DNA of 64,000 nt from Burkholderia sp. GAS332 (GCA_900142905.1 FSRV01000003.1:740683-804682), one strand, 5' to 3'; shown: positions 18,475 through 27,123, numbered from the stretch's first letter. Translations and numbers: made by a program. The notes: generated from the letters alone by a model not told the origin.

Positions 18475-19365
18475 TTATGCGGCTCGTCCTTGCTGAGCTG
18501 CGAACCAGTTGTTCTCGAACGTCATGGGACTGACGTAGTCGAGTGTCGAGTGTAACCGGCGTGCATTGTAAAAACCCAGCCAGTCAATCACCTCATCCAT
18601 TGCAGCACGCCGCGTGGTGAAGTGCCGTCCATGCATACGTGCTACCTTCAGCGAACCCCACAGGCTTTCCGTCGGCGCATTGTCCCAGCAATCGCCGCGT
18701 CGGCTCATCGACGAGCGCATGCCGTAGGCCTTCAACGTGTCCTGAAACAGGCCGCCGCAATACTGGCTGCCCCGGTCGCTATGCACGATTACACCAGCCT
18801 CAGGGCGGCGCCGGAACCACGCCATGCGTAGCGCATCTGTGACCAGTTCCGCTTTCATGTGCGGCTGCATCGACCAGCCCACCACCTGCCGGCTGAACAG
18901 GTCGATGATGACCGCGAGGTAGACCCAGCCTTCGGCTGTCGCCAGATAGGTAATATCGCTCGTCCAGACCTGATTCGGGGCCGACGCCGTGAAGTTGCGC
19001 TCCAGGAGATTCGGTGCAACTGGCAGGTTGTGATTCGAGTTCGTCGTCGCGATGTACTTGCGCTTGTGCCGTGCACGAATGCCATGCTGCGCCATCAGCT
19101 TGCGAACCCGCTCCTTGCCTACACGCACGCCGCGCGCGAGCAGTTCCTTCCATATGCGCGGCCAGCCATATTCGCCTTTGACCTGCGCGTGAATCGCCTT
19201 GATGTGCGCGAGCAGGGCATCATTGCTCATGCGCCCTCTGTGCGGCTTGTCCTGGGCGGTGCGTTGCTGGCGCTGATGATATCCGCTCGGACTGACTTCC
19301 AGCGCTTCACATAGCACGGAGACTGGCCAGTGGTGTCGATTCCGGTCAATGAACGCGCACTTCAC
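18475..19365 (-). CDS. IS3-family transposase OrfB (DDE integrase domain)
   Basis: Catalytic part of the transposase, 296 residues. Seen: an HTH_21-like N-terminus (RHHWPVSVLCEALEVSPSGY), the first catalytic Asp in VWTSDITYLATAEG, the second in VIVHSDRGSQYC and the Glu in NAPTESLWGSLKVARMHG, giving the DDE triad of the rve domain. The C-terminus is complete (FYNARRLHSTLDYVSPMTF). It overlaps orfA by ATGA; an OrfAB fusion by -1 frameshift is likely (see orfA). Confidence 0.92.
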   Translation of the reverse strand: MKCAFIDRNRHHWPVSVLCEALEVSPSGYHQRQQRTAQDKPHRGRMSNDALLAHIKAIHAQVKGEYGWPRIWKELLARGVRVGKERVRKLMAQHGIRARHKRKYIATTNSNHNLPVAPNLLERNFTASAPNQVWTSDITYLATAEGWVYLAVIIDLFSRQVVGWSMQPHMKAELVTDALRMAWFRRRPEAGVIVHSDRGSQYCGGLFQDTLKAYGMRSSMSRRGDCWDNAPTESLWGSLKVARMHGRHFTTRRAAMDEVIDWLGFYNARRLHSTLDYVSPMTFENNWFAAQQGRAA

Positions 19366-19658
19366 ATCGACTCCTTCGCGAAGTACGCTGCGGCTTTTTT
19401 TAAAATATCTCGCTCCATCTTCAGGCGAGCCACTTCCGCACGCAACCGCGCCAGCTCCATCTGTTCCGGGCTCACAGGCTTCGTGCCTGCTCCGGCCAGC
19501 CTGCCTTCCCGGTCAGCCTTTACCCAGTTGTACAGCGTCTGCTCCACCACACCCAGTGTCGCCGCCACCGCCGCCATGCTTTGCCCGGCCTTGACCAGTC
19601 GCACCGCTTCCAGTTTGAACTCGAGCGTGTACTGCGCCCGCTTTGCCTTGCCCGTCAT
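19362..19658 (-). CDS. IS3-family transposase OrfA (HTH_Tnp_1)
   Basis: A 98-residue DNA-binding protein: YTLEFKLEAVRLVKAGQSMA is the helix-turn-helix start, followed by a leucine-zipper helix (LARLRAEVARLKMERDILKK). On the coding strand a run of seven A (19395-19401) forms an A-AAA-AAG slippery heptamer about 30 bases before the orfA stop, the usual place where IS3 elements shift -1 to produce the OrfAB transposase. Confidence 0.9.
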   Translation of the reverse strand: MTGKAKRAQYTLEFKLEAVRLVKAGQSMAAVAATLGVVEQTLYNWVKADREGRLAGAGTKPVSPEQMELARLRAEVARLKMERDILKKAAAYFAKESM

Positions 19659-19772
19659 CGTTTCTTCTCCTTGCTTGAGTTTACCTGCTCAGCAAGGGAT
19701 TCGTTTTACGGGGGCAAGCTCAGCGTGTATGCGGTTGGAAACTCGCATGTGTAATCGCAGCCAGCTTGTGGC

Positions 19773-21082
19773 TCAATCTGGAGAGTTCTCCAAAACATCC
19801 CATTCTGACCACTCGGGAATCGATCCGCGTCGAATAATGGTCTTAATTAGCTCGACGCACTTGAGTACCGCTTCGTCGATGATCGCTTCAACAGGCATCT
19901 TGGCTTTCAATATCTTCTTTGCCCCAGTCGCATCCTTGCCCTCGTGGACGAGCGTGCTTCTGATCTGGTACATCTCCTTTATCAAAGCAACGTTCCTCTT
20001 TCGCTCCTCCGCGTCGCCGCCAAGCAGGCGCGTCGATCGAACAGTTATTTTGTGGGTCATCTCAGCATTGCCCTGTCCCAAAAGCGCCTCAAACGCGATG
20101 GCAAGCTCCAGCGCTCGATCCCCGATACTTCTACGTCGCTGTGCCTGATTGAGGCGTTGAAGGGCTAAGCGGACTTTTCCCTTGGTGAAATCGTCTAGCT
20201 TCAGATACGCATTTACGATTTCGATCGCCTCGGTGGGATCAAGGGGGGGTAGTCATCTGACTTGTGGGGCAAAATTTCGAGCGCCCGCATCCGCCGTCCG
20301 TTTATTGACGACACGGCAAACTGGATGTCCGGATCACTGTACGCAAACCAAATATAGGCTGAGATCGGAACGCGGGGGCCAACCACGGTCAGAGCTAACG
20401 TGACTTCGCCTAGAAGTGTTTCATCAGCGAAATATCCTTTCGCTCCATCCTTGTCGTTATGGTTAGTGGTTGGGTCGAAGACCAGCGGTTCAACAATTCT
20501 TTCGAGAACGAGAGCGGACTTCGGTTGTACGAAATCAAGTGATGTCATGAGGACAGAGTCAGATGCGCCGAATTGGTAGTCGGTTAGCATCCGCTTCTGG
20601 GGGCCATCTGGGAGATCGGCTAGTGGAACGATCTTGACGCTTTTGGTCAGTGTGATCTCCTGGGCCACCGGTACACCCCAAAGAGCCTCGATCATCTTTC
20701 CCGCCGCTTTCTTGGTTCCAAGCACCTTAAGCATCCAGTCGATCGCCTCTTCCCCCGAACCAGACCGCATGGTTCTCTGTATCATCCGCTCGGCAACCTG
20801 CATCGGATAGAGGCATCCGCTGGAGGCGTCATCGTATGCTATGTGTAATGTGCGTTCACCAGGGAACCGTTTGTCTTGTTTGATCGAGGCTAGGATATCT
20901 GTAGCCAGAACTCCTACACGCATTCCTGCGTCGAATCGAACATCGCGGATGTCGGAATCGAGGGCCGTCTTCAATGTCATTTCACCGTAGGGCGTCTTGA
21001 CGGTTGCTTTGGATGCCGTCTCTAGTAGTTCAGAGAGACTGGCGGTGTCGCGCCGTTGTTTTGCCTTTCTGGGTGTATTCAT
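19773..21082 (-). pseudogene. ApeA-like HEPN protein, frameshifted at a G7/C7 tract
   Basis: Two frames together encode one protein of about 436 residues. The first (21082 down to about 20245) begins MNTPRKAKQRRDTASLSELL. The second carries LELAIAFEALLGQGNAEMTHK and YQIRSTLVHEGKD, the latter holding the HEPN R-x4-H motif. They are separated by a run of seven G on the + strand (20243-20249). With eight G the reading DDYPPLDPTEAIEIVNAYL continues without a break. Either the gene is off through tract slippage or the assembly lost a base. The C-terminus matches Apea-type HEPN proteins, so a defence RNase is likely. It lies 50 bp from the IS3 right end. Confidence 0.7.
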
Positions 21083-21106
21083 TTTCGTTCCTACGCATCG
21101 GGACCT

Positions 21107-21330
21107 TCACGAAGTCTTCGCGCCAAAGTGCTTGGCGAAATAGTCGATCATCTGCGCCGCCTGCGTCCCTTCACGGAATCGCTTCTGCTCAGCGAAGTTA
21201 GTAGACGGTACCAAGTGAATGAACTGATCTTCCGCGTACTGTGATAGCACGGCTTGCGGCTCCAGTAACGGCAACCGCAGCCCCGTGAGTCCGTTGGCGG
21301 CCTCGATCGCGGCGCCATAGCTTCCAGATT
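21107..21330 (-). pseudogene. 3' remnant of an unidentified gene just upstream of the HEPN gene
   Basis: One frame reads YGAAIEAANGLTGLRLPLLE, then QYAEDQFIHLVPSTNFAEQK and ends MIDYFAKHFGAKTS, with a stop 25 bases before the HEPN start. It looks like a genuine C-terminus but has no start; the sequence upstream switches to other fragments near 21330. Possibly the former first gene of a two-gene unit with the HEPN protein. Not recognised. Confidence 0.35.
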
Positions 21331-21434
21331 TCTGCCTTCTGCGTGGTGTTCAACCACGGTCTTCTTTGTCGTCCCATCGTGCTCCACTCTCCATTTCCGT
21401 ATTGGAACAGAGGTGTTGCATCGACCGGTTGAAT

Positions 21435-21797
21435 CCGCCGCGCGTAGTTTTGTCCATTTTCGTAGAAGTCCACGTTACGTTCGTAATAGAACGGCTCAAC
21501 GGCGTAATCGAGGAACATCAGCACAAGCAGGAAGCGTTTGTCTCAGACGTAGGTGACGCATTTGTGTTGCGACAGCACTGCGCGCTGCAGTTCCAGCAGT
21601 GGTCGCCGGTAGCCTGGCCGCCGCGCGAGCGCGTGGTATTTCAGTTCGGACGCCTGCAACCGAGGAAAATGCTCTCGAATCAACCGCGCGGCCTCGTCAT
21701 TGCTAATGGCCACCGCCGTGGCGCCTTGGAAGCGCTGCTCGTGGTTCAGTAGGTCATAACCCGTGTAGCCGCTCTCGTCGATGAAAAAGCAGTCCAT
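21435..21797 (-). pseudogene. DUF3800-family gene remnant with in-frame stop
   Basis: Begins MDCFFIDESGYTGYD, the acidic RNase-H-like start typical of DUF3800 proteins, and continues to SQHKCVTYV. A TGA at 21540-21542 then interrupts; the same frame resumes DKRFLLVLMFLDYAVEPFYY and NVDFYENGQNY. After about 21435 the similarity ends. The frame then reads a short MGRQRRPWLNTTQKAEIWKL stretch that resembles the N-terminus of some transposases. DUF3800 genes are common in defence islands; this copy is dead. Confidence 0.55.
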
Positions 21798-21949
21798 TCT
21801 GTCATCCTGATCATGCCGAATTGCCCGGCGAAGATAACGATATTCTGGCACCATTTCGCTCGTCCCGACATCTGCACGGTATAGACAGGAGACTCAGATG
21901 GCATTCACGGCCGGACACGTGCAAGCGATCATTGGGTTGGGTGGGCAGA

Positions 21950-22078
21950 ACCCCAGTCAGCATTGGGCAGAGTTCGACGTGTCCGTGGGGGGACACGATC
22001 GACAATGCGATCGCGTTATGCCCGAACTGCCATCGAGGCGCCCATCTCGGCGGGTATATTGGTGATTCCGCCGACTAA
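21950..22078 (+). pseudogene. HNH endonuclease C-terminal remnant
   Basis: The end of the frame reads DTIDNAIALCPNCHRGAHLG, the typical second half of an HNH nuclease motif (D..N.IALCPNCH...H). The first half appears in another frame as VSVGGHD just upstream, so a frameshift has broken it. A start with AGGAG before ATG 21898 may belong to the same gene. It ends about 20 bp before the IS110-derived repeat. Confidence 0.4.
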
Positions 22079-22097
22079 GAGATGGGGCCCGCCGGCG

Positions 22098-22360
22098 TTG
22101 ATAATCATGTAGCGGGCCAAGGCCTCGCGGCGAGCGGCCGAGGGGTAGAGTCGAGGTCAAGGTCAAGCAAACCCTTTGACCTGACGGAGGCCGACATGAA
22201 GTTCTGTGGAATAGACCTGCACTCGAACAACAGTGTGGTCGTGGTCAGTGACGCCGAAGACCGGATCGTACTGCAACGTCGCCTGCCGAATGAGCTCGGC
22301 GCAATCCTCGCGGCGCTGGTGCCTCACCGCGAAGATCTTGCGGGCGTGGTTGTGGAATCG
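22098..22360 (+). repeat. Left 263-bp inverted repeat = 5' end of an IS110-family element
   Basis: Base-for-base identical, in reverse complement, to 25899-26161. It starts TTGATAATCATGTAGCGGG and contains about 98 bp of leader plus the first 55 codons of an IS110-type transposase. Beyond 22360 the two copies diverge into the ends of the RIT element. Confidence 0.92.
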
Positions 22361-22444
22361 GCCTATTATGCAAGCCCCGGGATTATGCATGGTTTGTCTG
22401 TCGTTCCCAGGTGCGATCGCCCGAATTTTCGGGACTCCGGGTAG
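22196..22444 (+). pseudogene. IS110-family transposase N-terminal fragment (left copy)
   Basis: MKFCGIDLHSNNSVVVVSDA is the start of the DEDD (RuvC-like) domain, with the first catalytic Asp in GIDLH. Authentic transposase sequence stops at codon 55 (VVVES, base 22360), after which the frame runs into RIT terminal DNA until a stop at 22444. It is inactive. The ACGGAGG ribosome-binding site is retained. Confidence 0.85.
22361..22398 (+). repeat. RIT left terminal inverted repeat
   Basis: Begins GCCTATTATGCAAGCCCC and ends GGTTTGTC. It matches the reverse complement of 25861-25898 at 30 of 38 bases. Inside it ATTATGCA occurs twice, 14 bp apart, which may be two recombinase arm sites. Confidence 0.7.
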
Positions 22445-22524
22445 CGCCTCAGCAACGATAGACTTCGCATAACGGATCGTGCTCTTCTCAGATGGCTTCA
22501 CCGCCATCTCTGAGGAGAGCAACC

Positions 22525-23784
22525 ATGATCACGCAAGACGTTTCTGAAGTCGTCGCACGCAATCGCGCACGGAACGGCGTACTTGAACCAGTTGTCGGAG
22601 CTTATGCCAGATACTTGAGGCATCGCGGATACGCAAGTATTACTATCGAGAACTATCTGCAATGCGCGTCGCACTTCGGACGGTGGTTGACTGCGCAGCA
22701 CATTGATCTCGATCGCATCGATGAGCCGGTGCTGCATCGCTTCCTTACGGTGCACCTTCCCGTGTGCCATTGCTGCAAGCCAAGTCCTCGCACCCCCGCA
22801 AACCTTCGCCGCGCGCTCCGTCATCTGCTTCGCATGCTGCGCTCGGAGGGAATCCTTCCACCGAAATCGATGCTGATTTCTGAGGTTGTAAGCGAAGAGC
22901 TTCGGCGCTTTGACACGTATCTCAAGGATGTACGCGGGCTGGCTCCGGCAACGCGTCTCTACCGCCTGCGTTACGTCCATGATTTCCTGCTTGCCCAGTT
23001 CGGCTGGGGACCGATTGCGCTTGAATGTCTTAAACCAGATGACATATGTCGATTCGTCATTGATCGTGCCACAGGCTGTCAGCCCCGAACGGCCGGAATT
23101 ATTGGCGACTGTCTGCGTAGCTATTTGCGTTTCCGGCGTTTGCAGGGGCAACCTACTGAAGCCCTGACTGCCGCAGTCCCCAGAGTCGCCCACTGGTGCC
23201 TCGCGGCGTTACCGGATTCCCTTACCGATTCCGAACTCAAGGGCTTCGTGAATGCCTTCGATCGTACGTGTCCAACCGGCCGACGCGACTACGCGATGGC
23301 CCGCTGCCTGGTAGACCTGGGCTTGCGGGCGAGCGAGGTGGCGTCTATCCAGCTCGATGACCTGGACTGGCGAGAAGGCACGCTGCGGATTGCCAAAGCG
23401 AAGGCAAAGCGCACAACACTCCTGCCGTTGCCTGCGCAGACGGGACGTGCGATTGTGGACTACCTGCGTTTCGGCCGCCCCAGGACAGATAGCCGCGCCC
23501 TGTTCGTGCGGCACCGCGCTCCGCGCGATGAGCCAGTGGGACCGAGCCTGGTGCGTAACGCCGTACGCTGCGCCTACGCTCGATGTGGCCTGGCTCACCG
23601 GTGGACCGGGACCCATGTGCTACGCCATTCCGCCGCATCAAGGTTGCTTAGAGGAGGGGCAAGTCTCAAAGATATCGCCGATCTGTTGCGCCACCGCAGC
23701 GTCAATACGACGACCATCTATGTCAAAGTCGATCTGCCCAGGCTCACCGCCGTCGCGTTGCCCTGGCCGGGGAGACTCACATGA
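22525..23784 (+). CDS. RIT tyrosine recombinase A
   Basis: First recombinase of the trio, 419 residues from ATG 22525 with GAGGAGAG upstream. Seen: an N-terminal core-binding domain (RHRGYASITIENYLQCASHF), the catalytic Arg in DLGLRASEVASIQLDDLDW, a basic hairpin with AKAKRTTLLPLP, HVLRHSAASRLLRGG with the HxxR pair, LRHRSVNTTTIYVKVD with the second His and the Tyr nucleophile. All catalytic residues are present. It overlaps the next gene by ATGA, indicating coupled translation. Confidence 0.92.
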   Translation: MITQDVSEVVARNRARNGVLEPVVGAYARYLRHRGYASITIENYLQCASHFGRWLTAQHIDLDRIDEPVLHRFLTVHLPVCHCCKPSPRTPANLRRALRHLLRMLRSEGILPPKSMLISEVVSEELRRFDTYLKDVRGLAPATRLYRLRYVHDFLLAQFGWGPIALECLKPDDICRFVIDRATGCQPRTAGIIGDCLRSYLRFRRLQGQPTEALTAAVPRVAHWCLAALPDSLTDSELKGFVNAFDRTCPTGRRDYAMARCLVDLGLRASEVASIQLDDLDWREGTLRIAKAKAKRTTLLPLPAQTGRAIVDYLRFGRPRTDSRALFVRHRAPRDEPVGPSLVRNAVRCAYARCGLAHRWTGTHVLRHSAASRLLRGGASLKDIADLLRHRSVNTTTIYVKVDLPRLTAVALPWPGRLT

Positions 23785-24731
23785 AGCCCGCCACCACCAT
23801 GGTCTCCCTGGTCGAGGACTACCTCGAATACCGGCGGCGACTCGGCTTTGCCCTGGAGAGTGACGCGAGGCGGCTGCTGTGCTTTGCTCGCTTCGCCGAT
23901 CAGGTCGGTCATCGCGGTCCGATCACGGAGGAACTCGCCTTACGTTGGGCCAGTTTATCGACCCGCACCACCGCCATCACGAGGGCGGGCCGATTGAAGA
24001 TCTTGAGCCCATTCGCCAAGTATCGTCTGCAATTTGATCCCACCACCGAAATTGCTCCGCCCGGACTTTGTGGACCGGGATACCGACGGCTAACCCCGCA
24101 TATATATTCGGAGGAGGAGATCAAGGCGTTATTGGTTACTGCGCGACAACTTCCGCCCACCGGTGGCCTGCGTCCAGTTACCTGTGAAACCGTCTTCGGT
24201 CTGCTCGCCGCTACCGGTTTGCGTATATCGGAGGCGTTGGCTCTTCGGCGCCTGGACGTAGACGTCGAACGCGGCCTGCTCACGATCCGGCAGAGCAAGT
24301 TTCGCAAATCGCGTCTGGTTCCTCTACATCCGACCACCACCGAGGCCCTCCGTGCCTATGCGTGTGATCGCGATAAAAGGTTACGCGCGTCAACGACCGA
24401 CGCGTTCTTTGTGTCGGACAGCGGCAGACCGATGAACTATCGCCAGATCGAATACGCCTTCGCCTGTCTTCGCGTACAGCTGGGATGGCGGGCTCGAGGA
24501 GGTCACCCGCACCCACGCATCCACGACCTGAGGCACAGCTTTATCTGCCGCCGTCTGATCGGCTGGTACCAGGAGGGAATCAATGTCGACAACTCGATGC
24601 TTGTGCTCTCCACCTATGTCGGACACACCCAGGTCACCGACACTTTCTGGTATGTGACGGGAATACCTGAGCTGATGGCCATTGCTGGCGATCGCTTCGA
24701 GCGCTTCGCCCAAGGAGGCAGCCATGCCTGA
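23781..24731 (+). CDS. RIT tyrosine recombinase B
   Basis: Second recombinase, 316 residues. Seen: EDYLEYRRRLGFALESDARR at the N-terminus, the catalytic Arg in TGLRISEALALRRLDVD, IRQSKFRKSRLVPLHP hairpin, HDLRHSFICRRL (HxxR) and YVGHTQVTDTFWYVTG carrying the His and Tyr. Its start overlaps recombinase A by 4 bases and its end overlaps recombinase C by 8 bases. It probably acts as part of a heteromeric synaptic complex, which is inferred from the obligate trio arrangement. Confidence 0.92.
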   Translation: MKPATTMVSLVEDYLEYRRRLGFALESDARRLLCFARFADQVGHRGPITEELALRWASLSTRTTAITRAGRLKILSPFAKYRLQFDPTTEIAPPGLCGPGYRRLTPHIYSEEEIKALLVTARQLPPTGGLRPVTCETVFGLLAATGLRISEALALRRLDVDVERGLLTIRQSKFRKSRLVPLHPTTTEALRAYACDRDKRLRASTTDAFFVSDSGRPMNYRQIEYAFACLRVQLGWRARGGHPHPRIHDLRHSFICRRLIGWYQEGINVDNSMLVLSTYVGHTQVTDTFWYVTGIPELMAIAGDRFERFAQGGSHA

Positions 24732-25730
24732 ACTGCATTCATCCCCAACGTTTGCGCAGTTGATCCAGCAGTTCTTTCTGGAGCACCTGATGCAGCAACG
24801 TAACGCCAGCCCTCGAACTGTGGCAGCTTACCGCGATACCATGCGGCTGCTTCTCCAATTTGTTGAACAGCGGCTGCACCGACCACCTGAGCGCGTGGCA
24901 CTCAGCGATCTTGATGCACCGCTGATCCTTGAGTTCCTTAACCACCTCGAAGTGGGGCGCAACAACAGCATCCGCAGCCGCAACCTTCGACTTGCCGCCA
25001 TTCGCTCGTTTCCCACTACGCAGCGTTCCGAGCCCCGGAGTCGCTTCGCACGATTCAACAGGTTCTTGCGATCCCAACGAAACGCTACGAACGCCCGCTA
25101 GTCCGCTTTCTCTCACGAGACGAAATATGTGCATTGCTCGACGCTCCCGACCCCAACACGTGGTGCGGCCAGCGCGATCGAGTGATGTTGGCAACCCTCT
25201 ATAACACCGGCGCCCGGGTGTCCGAACTCATCGGCATACGCGTGGGTGACGTCGAACTGGACAGAAGCCCTTCAGTACGTCTCCACGGCAAGGGTCGCAA
25301 GGAACCTGCGGTCCCGCTTTGGCGCAGCACCGCGAGCCAGATCCGGCTCTGGCTGCGGCAGATTGGTGCCTCACCTGAACAGCGGCTCTTTCCAAATCGC
25401 TCCGGCGGACCGATGACGCGCACCGGAGTTACCGATCGACTTAACCTCGCGTACCAGGGAGCGGCAACTCGTTGCTCAGGGTTCAATGCCCGACGCATCT
25501 CACCCCACCTGGTTCGGCACGCGACTGCCATGCATCTGCTCCAGGCTGGCGTTGACCTGACAGTCATCGCGCTGTGGCTGGGTCACGAGAATCCAGCGAC
25601 TACGCACATGTACATAGAAGCAGACCTGGCCATGAAGGAACGAGCCCTGAGTGCACTCCAGGCGCCCCAGAGCAAGCAGCGCCGCTACCGGCCGACTGAC
25701 CGCCTGCTGCAGTTTCTCGATGGGCTGTGA
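24724..25730 (+). pseudogene. RIT tyrosine recombinase C, frameshifted
   Basis: The N-terminal half (FAQLIQQFFLEHLMQQRNAS ... RNLRLAAIRSF) ends in the frame starting at 24724. The rest continues in another frame as SHYAAFRAPESLRTIQQVLA, then TGARVSELIGIRVGDVELD, HLVRHATAMHLLQAGVD and LGHENPATTHMYIEAD with all catalytic residues. One extra base in the TTTCCC run at about 25009-25014 would restore a single protein of about 335 residues. Recent mutation or assembly error cannot be told apart here. Confidence 0.8.
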
Positions 25731-25832
25731 TTATGCACGTCCCAAAGAGCCCGGGCGGTCCGCGAAGGCTGTGAGGCTCGCGCATCCGGATGGGTCGCGC
25801 GGCGTGGTTTGCATTGCAGTTCACATTGGCAC

Positions 25833-26063
25833 TTACGCCGCGCAATCCAATCCGCTCAATGACAAACCGTTCATAATTCTGGGGCGCGTATAATAGGTCG
25901 ATTCCACAACCACGCCCGCAAGATCTTCGCGGTGAGGCACCAGCGCCGCGAGGATTGCGCCGAGCTCATTCGGCAGGCGACGTTGCAGTACGATCCGGTC
26001 TTCGGCGTCACTGACCACGACCACACTGTTGTTCGAGTGCAGGTCTATTCCACAGAACTTCAT
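25833..26063 (-). pseudogene. IS110-family transposase N-terminal fragment (right copy, inverted)
   Basis: Reads the same MKFCGIDLHSNNSVVVVSDA start as the left copy. The first 55 codons (25899-26063) are identical in DNA to the left copy; after that the frame enters the RIT right end. The 3' part of the IS110 gene is absent from this window on both sides. Confidence 0.85.
25861..25898 (-). repeat. RIT right terminal inverted repeat
   Basis: On the + strand it begins GACAAACC and ends TATAATAGGT. It is the partner of 22361-22398. The 130 bp between the recombinase C stop and this repeat contain no gene. Confidence 0.7.
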
Positions 26064-26161
26064 GTCGGCCTCCGTCAGGTCAAAGGGTTTGCTTGACCTT
26101 GACCTCGACTCTACCCCTCGGCCGCTCGCCGCGAGGCCTTGGCCCGCTACATGATTATCAA
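25899..26161 (-). repeat. Right 263-bp inverted repeat = 5' end of an IS110-family element
   Basis: Exact reverse complement of 22098-22360, checked base by base. Its outer end lies 8 bp beyond the stop of the neighbouring LysR gene, so that gene is not visibly truncated. Confidence 0.92.
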
Positions 26162-26169
26162 AGCCGCCG

Positions 26170-27123
26170 TCACGCGAGCAACGTCAAAGTCTCGAACAAC
26201 GCGAGGTCTTCCTTCCGGGCGGAGCGCGCATGCCGGCGTATGGCCTGCAGCAGGCATTCCACAAAGCAGCGCGCCGCGCTGCTCAACGTGCCGTTTCTGC
26301 GCGTAATGGTGGACAGCCCGATCGGCTCGAAGCGTTCCTTCAGCGACAGTGCCCGAAGCGGTATCCGAAACGACGGCGCGGCAGCGATGATCGCCGGGCA
26401 CCACGTGCACATATCGGCGTTCTCGACAAGGATCTGTTGCATCCCTAGTGATTGCGCGCGGACGATGCGTTGCTCGTCGAGCATCGCGCCGTGCCGGTAA
26501 AACAGGTATTCAAGGAGTGTCTCCCGGCCATCTGGCGCGAAATTCAGCACCCAATCCTGGTCGAGCAGATCGTGAATCGAGCGGCAGGCCTGGCGAGGAT
26601 GTCCATCGCGGACCAATATCGCGGTTTCATAGGTCAGGATCGGCTCGCAGGCGAACTCCTGCATCGCCGCTGACGAATGCAGCGGACCGATCGCAAAGTC
26701 CATGTCGCCGGTGCGCAGCAGTGGTTGTGCTACAGCCATCAGACTCTCGAAGAGTTCCAGTCGCACGTTGGGCATCCGCTGCCGGAACGACAGCACCGTC
26801 TCGGTCAGAAATGTCAGCGTGATCCAGGGCGTAATGCCGATACTGAGCCGTTCCTCCGACCGCCCGCGTAGCCGCGACAGATCGTTTTGAGCGCGGGATA
26901 ACTGGTTGAGCGCGAGCTTCGCATGGGTCAGCAGCACCTTGCCGTACTCCGTCAGGCTGATGCCTTCAGTTGCGCGCACCAGTAGCGGCAAGCCTTGACT
27001 CGTCTCGAGTTCGCGCAGCGCGCGGGTGACCGCTGCCTGTGAGAGACCGAGCGCGCGCGCCGCCCCTCGGATGCTGCCCGCCTCGGCGCTCGCGACCAGT
27101 GCCTGTAATTGATGCAGTTTCAT
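26170..27123 (-). CDS. LysR-family transcriptional regulator
   Basis: LysR-type regulator of 317 residues. The start is set at MKLHQLQALVASAEAGSIRG, not at the longer frame beginning 27162. The winged HTH contains RGAARALGLSQAAVTRALRE, and the effector domain follows from about residue 90 (RLSIGITPWITLTFLTETVL). It is transcribed divergently from the M20 hydrolase at 27273 across a 150-bp gap that holds an inverted repeat, so it most likely controls that gene and the importer behind it. It is a paralogue of the LysR at 44001-44930. Confidence 0.9.
   Translation of the reverse strand: MKLHQLQALVASAEAGSIRGAARALGLSQAAVTRALRELETSQGLPLLVRATEGISLTEYGKVLLTHAKLALNQLSRAQNDLSRLRGRSEERLSIGITPWITLTFLTETVLSFRQRMPNVRLELFESLMAVAQPLLRTGDMDFAIGPLHSSAAMQEFACEPILTYETAILVRDGHPRQACRSIHDLLDQDWVLNFAPDGRETLLEYLFYRHGAMLDEQRIVRAQSLGMQQILVENADMCTWCPAIIAAAPSFRIPLRALSLKERFEPIGLSTITRRNGTLSSAARCFVECLLQAIRRHARSARKEDLALFETLTLLA

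Larger units (their letters stand above)
18435..19722 (-). mobile_element. IS3-family insertion sequence with two reading frames
   Basis: The element runs TGA...TCA. Terminal inverted repeats are related: at the left TGACCTTGCCCC and at the right, reverse-complemented, TGAGCTTGCCCC, both continuing to CGAATCCC (18 of 23 inner positions match). It carries orfA and orfB with overlapping ATGA. No short target duplication is visible in the flanks (TTC on the left, GCG on the right), which suggests a deletion or recombination at one side after insertion. Confidence 0.85.
22361..25898 (+). mobile_element. RIT element (recombinase-in-trio)
   Basis: About 3.5 kb carrying three overlapping tyrosine recombinase genes in one direction, the defining feature of RIT elements. 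The ends carry imperfect 38-bp terminal inverted repeats (30 of 38 positions match). It is exactly framed by the two identical inverted IS110 5' fragments. RIT elements move by an unresolved mechanism using all three recombinases. Here the third gene appears frameshifted, so the element may be immobile. Confidence 0.85.

Noticed and set aside
20182..20403. Short + strand frame inside the HEPN gene
   Set aside because: Antisense to the frameshift region of a recognisable - strand protein.
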